The notes under the pieces are model-generated. The model did not search any database. It worked only from the letters and a program-made list of their open reading frames with translations, and was not told the origin of the DNA. A stretch of DNA of 64,000 nucleotides, from assembly GCF_023159225.1 (NCBI RefSeq), contig NC_063177.1, forward strand, positions 16,702,673-16,766,672, read 5' to 3'. Shown one piece after another: positions 49,900-64,000 of the stretch (the first letter of the stretch is position 1; each line of letters starts with the position of its first letter). The translations under genes were made by a program, and so were the position numbers. The stretch comes from Perognathus longimembris pacificus (taxonomy: Eukaryota; Chordata; Mammalia; Rodentia; Heteromyidae).

Positions 49900-50260
49900 G
49901 CAATGCGGAAAGCCAATTGGGTCTACTAGAGGCCACAGAAGGAGCCAAGGAATCGCGGGAGGCGGAGCTTGACTCCGACCACACCCCCTTGCGTTCAAAT
50001 CCTTTCCGCCTATGGACCCGCCCCCTCCGAGAGGTACCCAGTCCTGATTGGTCTTCTCATTTATCCATCTGAGTGCGTGGGCGCCTATTGGCTCAGCTCC
50101 TGAACTCCGATTACGCACTTCCTGGTGTTGGGAACGCGGGGCGGACGTAGGCTGCCGCCATTGCGCTACCGGGATAGCGGCTGTCTGTGGTAGTGGCTGT
50201 AGTGTGGGTGGCTTTCAAGGCTGGGCTTCAGGAAGCTTAATGGGATCCGCTTGATCGGTC
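49900..50260 (+). promoter_or_regulatory. PRPF8: PRPF8 promoter and non-coding first exon
   Basis: CpG-rich, SINE-free DNA with two CCAAT boxes (ATTGG at 50047 and 50086), an ETS-like ACTTCCTGG near 50117 and a YY1-type GCCGCCATTG (50154-50163) where YY1 often marks the start of housekeeping genes. The first exon probably starts near 50.1 kb. Its donor could not be fixed. Exon 2 begins at 50404 after CGTTCTCTAG. Confidence 0.7.
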
Positions 50261-50414
50261 AGAGGGTCTAGGTCAGGTCGGGCTGGATGCACTCTTAGCG
50301 AGGTGGGATTCAAGCCGGGGGTTTCTGGACGTGTTCCATCTGTCTGAGCCTTTTTCGGGCCTGGGCCCTGCTGGTTAATTTTTTTTTCTCCGCCGTTCTC
50401 TAGATTCTCCGAGC

Positions 50415-62389
<11,975 letters not shown>

Positions 62390-62567
62390 GTACAGAAAGC
62401 CCTAAAGCCCTAACTTCTCTCACGTTCCCTGCTCATCTCTCAATCCTTTCAACTCTCCAACTGATTTGAACTCCTTTCTTCCTAGCTTTGCTTTTAGTGT
62501 ACCTGCCTTCATACTTCATGGCAGAAGTGAGGAACGTCCATCCAGCCCATGGTCCATATAAAGCTCT

Positions 62568-64000
62568 TTTTTCTTTTTTTGCCAATCCGGAGGCTTGAAC
62601 TCAGCCTGGGTGCTGTCTGTGAGCTCCTTTTGCTCAAAGCTAGCACTCTACCACTTCTGGCATTTTCTCTTTTGTTTGTTTGTTTTGTTTTTTTGGCCAG
62701 TCCTGGGCCTTGGACTCAGGGCCTGAGCACTGTCCCTGGCTTCCTTTTGCTCAAGGCTAGCACTCTGCCACTTGAGCCACAGTGCCACTTATGGCCGTTT
62801 TCTGTATATGTGGTGCTGGGGAATCGAACCCAGGGCCTCATGTATACAAGGCAAGCTCTCTTGCCACTAGGCCATATCCCCAGCCCCACTTCTGGCATTT
62901 TCTGAGTATTGTAGATAAGAATCTCACGAACTTTTCTGCCTGGGCTGGCTTTGAACCATGATCCTCAGATCTCAGCCTCCCGAGTATCTACGATTACAAG
63001 TGTGAGCCACTGGCACCCAGCTCCCTTCTTTTATTTCTTGAGAATTCTCTATAGGGATTCAAATCTACATCTTTGAAGTTATGATGATTCTAAAGGCAAA
63101 AGTAGAAGATGGAGTCCCTAATTTGCACAGAAAATATCACTTACCCAGAGGCTTCCCTTTTGTCAGAAAGCTCTTTTTTTTTTTGCCAGTCCTGGGGCTT
63201 GAACTCAGAGCCTTAGCACTGTCCCTGGCTTCCTTTTTTTTTGTTCAAGGCTAGCATTCTACCTCTTGAGCCACAGCGCCACTTCCAGCCTTTTCTGTTT
63301 ATGTGGTGCTGAGGAATCGAACCCAGGGCTTCGTGCGTGCCAGGCAAGCACTCTACTGCTAAGCCACATTCCCAGCCCCCATATTTTAACTATTATCATG
63401 GAATGCAGTTTTTCCTTCCTTCTCCCCTCCCTTCCTCCCTCTCTTTCTTCCTTCCCTTCTTTTCTTTCTTCCTGGTCCTAGGGATTGAACTCAGCGCTTG
63501 GGCTCTGTCCCTGAGTTTCTTTGTCTTCAAGGCTATCACTCTACTACTTGAGCCACTTCTGGCTTTTTGTGAGTAGTTTATTGGAGATAAGAGTCTTACG
63601 TAGTGACTATTTTGCCTGGGCTGGCTTCAAATTATGAACCTCAAATCTCAGCCTTCTGAGTAGCTAGGATTATAGGCATGAGCCACCAGTGCCCCACAGG
63701 TTTTCTTTTCTTTTCCATTATTTCTAGAGGCCTAACTGAAGGCACCTGGAATTAAGAAAAAATATTAAGAAGATTTGTTAATGACATAAAATTTTTGGAA
63801 GGTTATCTCACCCTGATTTACCACAGCATAACACTTGGTTGTAATATTTCCCTTTCAGGGCTGGGGATATGGCCTAGTGGCAAGTAGTGCTTGCCTTGTA
63901 TACTTGAGGCCCTGGGTTCAATTCCCCAGCACCACATATACAGAAAATGGCCAGAAGTGGCGCTGTGGCTCAGGTGGCAGAGTGCTAGCCTTGAGCAAAA
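62568..64000. repeat. SINEs in the last PRPF8 intron of the window
   Basis: B1-Geo minus 62568-63022, interrupted by IDL-Geo minus 62669-62885 with an 18-bp duplication (CCACTTCTGGCATTTTCT at 62651-62668 and 62886-62903). IDL-Geo minus 63174-63380. Pyrimidine-rich patch 63414-63474. B1-Geo minus 63476-63700. IDL-Geo plus 63859-64000, cut by the window end. No further PRPF8 exon occurs before 64000. Confidence 0.85.

Overview
The window is nuclear DNA from a rodent, most likely a geomyoid (kangaroo rat, pocket mouse or pocket gopher). The order SERPINF2 - WDR81 - MIR22HG/mir-22 - TLCD2 - PRPF8 matches human 17p13.3, read in the opposite orientation. The lineage call comes from the dominant repeat, a dimeric SINE with an ID-like tRNA-derived left half and a distinctive right half. 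This is the architecture described for IDL-Geo, reported only from Geomyoidea. Layout: 1-1877 holds the 5' coding exons of SERPINF2 (minus strand, running off the left edge). 5163-18732 is a complete, intact WDR81 (minus, 10 coding exons, 1936 codons) with a GC-rich promoter at 18.7-19.3 kb, backed by a roughly 0.7-kb polypyrimidine satellite. 20.3-27.9 kb is SINE-rich intergenic DNA. 27.9-30.5 kb carries the MIR22HG promoter, its first two exons and a mir-22 hairpin that agrees with the human precursor in length and arm sequences. 34.0-36.75 kb is a decayed TLCD2 locus with its CpG-rich 5' end still recognisable. 36.8-49.9 kb is repeat-filled, with L1 tails, SINEs, microsatellites and a solo ERVK-type LTR. 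49.9-64.0 kb is the promoter and first 23 coding exons of PRPF8 (plus strand, codons 1-1258), running off the right edge. The genes do not form a pathway. SERPINF2 is a secreted liver serpin, WDR81 an endolysosomal BEACH/WD40 protein, MIR22HG a microRNA host and PRPF8 the spliceosome core scaffold. They are simply a conserved neighbourhood. The most noteworthy points are (1) the loss of TLCD2, with frameshifts, an in-frame stop and loss of the TLC His-His pair; (2) an apparent 1-bp insertion in PRPF8 exon 17, more likely a homopolymer sequence error than biology; (3) a 51-bp higher-order repeat inside the polypyrimidine tract upstream of WDR81; (4) two SINE families, one ID-headed and one 7SL/B1-headed, sharing one right monomer; and (5) a solo LTR with a 6-bp target duplication nested in a SINE. 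I found no CRISPR array, operon or new multi-gene system. Exon boundaries were placed by hand from GT/AG sites, reading phase and remembered human or mouse protein sequence. No alignment was run.
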